Source: Symbiodinium natans
Lineage: Eukaryota; Sar; Dinophyceae; Suessiales; Symbiodiniaceae
Direction of reading: 5' to 3'
NCBI GenBank assembly: GCA_905221605.1
Contig: CAJNDS010002179.1
Span: forward strand, 1,357,026 to 1,372,025
DNA: 15,000 nt
This document shows positions 13,571 through 15,000 of the stretch, piece by piece (position 1 is the stretch's first letter; the number at the start of each line of letters is the position of its first letter). The notes beneath the pieces were generated by a model. That model did no database searches. It was not told the DNA's origin and was given only the letters and a program-made list of their open reading frames with translations. A program made the position numbers and the translations under genes.

Positions 13571-13642
13571 AAACCCTAAACTCCTAAACCCTAGACCCTA
13601 AACCCTAAACCATGCACCCTAAACCCTAAACCCTAAACCCTA
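13571..13642 (+). repeat. Telomere-like tract filling an 83-bp predicted intron
   Basis: About nine units with CCCTAGA, ACTCCTAAA and ATGCACCCT interruptions, ending TACACAG|G, so the last unit becomes the acceptor. Confidence 0.95.
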
Positions 13643-13647
13643 CACAG

Positions 13648-13754
13648 GCCCGGAGGACTTTCAAGTACTTCCCAGGTGCCGACAAGGGCGGCATCCTCGT
13701 GCGCGATGGCGAGAGCACCTCCTCCACGCAGCTGCCGGATCGGCTGAGCGCCCT
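13648..13754 (+). CDS. Third chain, exon 5 (most convincing exon)
   Basis: ACACAG|G opens ARRTFKYFPGADKGGILVRD followed by GESTSSTQLPDRLS, with strong GC3 bias. Two GC donors are possible: at 13750 (phase 0) or at 13755 (two bases left), the second matching exon 6. The ILVRDGE...LPDRLS stretch reminds me of a motif repeated in many dinoflagellate proteins, but I cannot name it. It has CCCTAAA repeats on the left and the TTTAGGG/GGGGTTTT array on the right. Confidence 0.5.
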
Positions 13755-13756
13755 GC

Positions 13757-14036
13757 TTTTTAGGGTTTAGGGGTTTAGGGTTTTGGGGTTTTGGGTTTAG
13801 GGTTTTGGGGTTTTGGGGTTTTGGGGTTTTGGGGTTTTGGGGTTTTGGGGTTTTGGGGTTTTGGGGTTTTTTTGGGGTTTTGGGGTTTTGGGGTTTTGGG
13901 GTTTTGGGGTGTTGGGGTGTTGGGGTTTTGGGGTTTTGGGGTTTTGGGGTTTTGGGGTTTTGGGGTTTTGGGGTTTTGGGGTTTTGGGGTTTTGGGGTTT
14001 TGGGGTTTTGGGGTTTTGGGGTTTAGGGTTTAGGGT
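13757..14036 (-). repeat. TTTAGGG tract enclosing a (GGGGTTTT)n array
   Basis: The edges are TTTAGGG and TTTAGGGG units; the core, about 13799-14021, is roughly 28 units of the 8-mer GGGGTTTT. It has one TTTTTTT expansion (about 13867) and two adjacent GGGGTGTT variants (about 13907-13922). All frames are open (GFWGFGVL and the like), which is only the repeat. The G4 runs could form quadruplexes. Confidence 0.97.
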
Positions 14037-14121
14037 ATCGTTCAAGAAAGGGTTTTCAGGGTTCAGGGTTTTGGGCTTTCAGGGTTCAGAGTTTAGGGCT
14101 GAGAAAGTCTGAAAGCTTCAG

Positions 14122-14258
14122 TTCGACTCACGTCTACGGCGTTCGCAAAGGCCGTAAGGGAGTGTGTGAATTTGTGGCTCAGATGCCCTCATCCAGAGAC
14201 ATGTGTGGCGCACGTGGCAGCTTAGAGTTGAGAATGAAGGCACGGGAGCCATCATCGA
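14122..14258 (+). CDS. Third chain, exon 6
   Basis: AAAGCTTCAG (ends 14121) opens one base plus STHVYGVRKGRKGVCEFVAQ, MPSSRDMCGARGSLELRMK and AREPSS; the frame stops at 14270. A GC donor at 14259 leaves one base, matching exon 7. The minus strand is also open here (14179-14421), and its C-terminal piece looks coding-like too, so strand is inferred from phase with neighbours. Confidence 0.4.
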
Positions 14259-14492
14259 GCAGCTGGCGCTGAAAGGGCAGCGACTCCAGTACGGGTTGTT
14301 GAAAGGCGCGGGACGGGGGGGGGGGAGAGAGCTTGGCTGAAAACCCCTGGGACCCTTGACTGAAGCGACGCACCAAACGACCTAAGCCTGAATCAAGCAA
14401 CAAGGCAAGCAAAACCCCCAAATTACCCCCCCAAAAGATCCTTCTAAGCCCAAAGCAATCCTAAAGATTTCACATTCGGCTGGCCTGCTCAG

Positions 14493-14725
14493 GATGGACG
14501 GCGAAGGGATTTAGACAGAGTGCTCAAGGTCTTGCAACCTCCATCTCAGAATTTTGGGCAGTGCCGGGGCTGTGCGAAGACCAGTCAGCTAGAGAGAGGA
14601 TTTACCGTCCGTATATGCGGGCCGGGGCGACAATCAGGGCAGCACTCGAGTTCCTTGTGAAAAAGGGTTCGCAGACCCTCTGCCGCCCTGAAAACCCCCG
14701 ACCCATTTCAGGGGATCAACAGTAG
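14493..14725 (+). CDS. Third chain, exon 7 (possibly the last)
   Basis: TGCTCAG|G (ends 14492) opens WTAKGFRQSAQGLATS, EFWAVPGLCEDQSARERIY, RPYMRAGATIRAALEFLVKK and on to TAG at 14723-14725. The frame is open for 86 codons (14465-14722) without an early Met, so a simple ATG-based scan misses it. It is amphipathic, helical and basic. The end could instead be spliced at AAG|G near 14667. Function unknown. Confidence 0.42.
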
Positions 14726-14884
14726 GTTCATCCCGAACCATACACAGCAGAAACGCTTTGTACTCCAGCTTGCAACAGTCAGCCTTTGTTTTGGCAACAT
14801 TTAGGTAGAGTTCGTAGAGAAACCTCCCACAAAAAGTATGCCTTCAGCAAGCTGGACCAGTCAGAAGATAAAGCCTGAGCTATG
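14726..14884. other. No gene supported
   Basis: No long frame, RNA gene or telomeric tract seen. Confidence 0.5.
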
Positions 14885-14946
14885 GCCCCCTTAGGACCTA
14901 GGATGTGTTTTTTGTTAAAGCCCCCTTAGGACCTAGGATGTGTTTT
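14885..14946. repeat. 27-bp direct repeat, two copies
   Basis: GCCCCCTTAGGACCTAGGAT plus GTGTTTT occurs at 14885-14911 and again at 14920-14946 without a mismatch, 35 bp apart start to start. Contains the palindrome CCTAGG. Confidence 0.9.
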
Positions 14947-15000
14947 CAAAATACTCTTTTTGTGAAGGCCGAAGGGGAGTAGAGTAAACCCTGAAGCCCC

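Noticed and set aside
151-14036. CRISPR-like array of short repeats
   Set aside because: Units are contiguous 7-mers without uniform spacers, and the genome looks eukaryotic.
13791-14112. GFWGFGVL and PKPQNPKT repeat ORFs
   Set aside because: The 8-mer array keeps all frames open; there is no independent coding signal.
14179-14421. Minus-strand ORF near the right end
   Set aside because: Its C-terminal half looks coding, but it crosses a poly-G run and conflicts with exon 6, which fits the plus-strand chain. Not excluded.
1-15000. tRNA or rRNA genes
   Set aside because: No cloverleaf with a GGTTCGA-type arm and no rRNA core sequence was noticed by eye.

Overview
The window looks like nuclear DNA of a microalga, most likely a dinoflagellate. 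The reasons are: many short tracts of the (TTTAGGG)n/(CCCTAAA)n telomere repeat type; many open, GC3-leaning segments whose best boundaries are AG|G acceptors and a mix of GT and GC donors; and a protein (9032-11935) of the 'DVFVTHAW ... WCVYEAF' type, which I remember as a large dinoflagellate family. Nothing looks bacterial: there are no Shine-Dalgarno-spaced operons, and only one long gene. The assignment comes from memory and pattern reading, not from a search.

Layout. (1) 1-2800: short plus-strand exons that chain in phase, with CCCTAAA or TTTAGGG tracts in most of the gaps. (2) 3730-4720: four candidate phase-0 exons, the last carrying a 9-bp minisatellite read as Glu-Gly-Tyr/His repeats and ending in a stop. 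(3) 4721-8800: low-complexity DNA (CT, AT and ATA microsatellites nearby), AT-rich foldback elements, telomeric tracts, and further candidate exons at 5623, 6005-6292, 6511-7296, 7884 and 8331. (4) 9032-11935: the only long recognisable gene, a Cys-rich, multi-membrane-span protein with a TIR-like segment. It is broken by a 2-nt frameshift and by a 956-bp insertion that carries its own ORF and is flanked by an 11-bp direct repeat. (5) 12173-14725: a second run of candidate plus-strand exons, seven of which join in phase, with telomeric tracts in several introns and a roughly 220-bp (GGGGTTTT)n array in one of them.

The main idea is that the roughly 20 telomere-like tracts are not chromosome ends. 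They alternate in orientation and lie where introns are predicted, often almost filling introns of 60-130 bp. The exon models were built by eye from open frames, splice dinucleotides and phase matching. They are hypotheses, and choosing joins by phase inflates their apparent consistency. Functions are unknown for all genes except the partial description of the TIR-like one.
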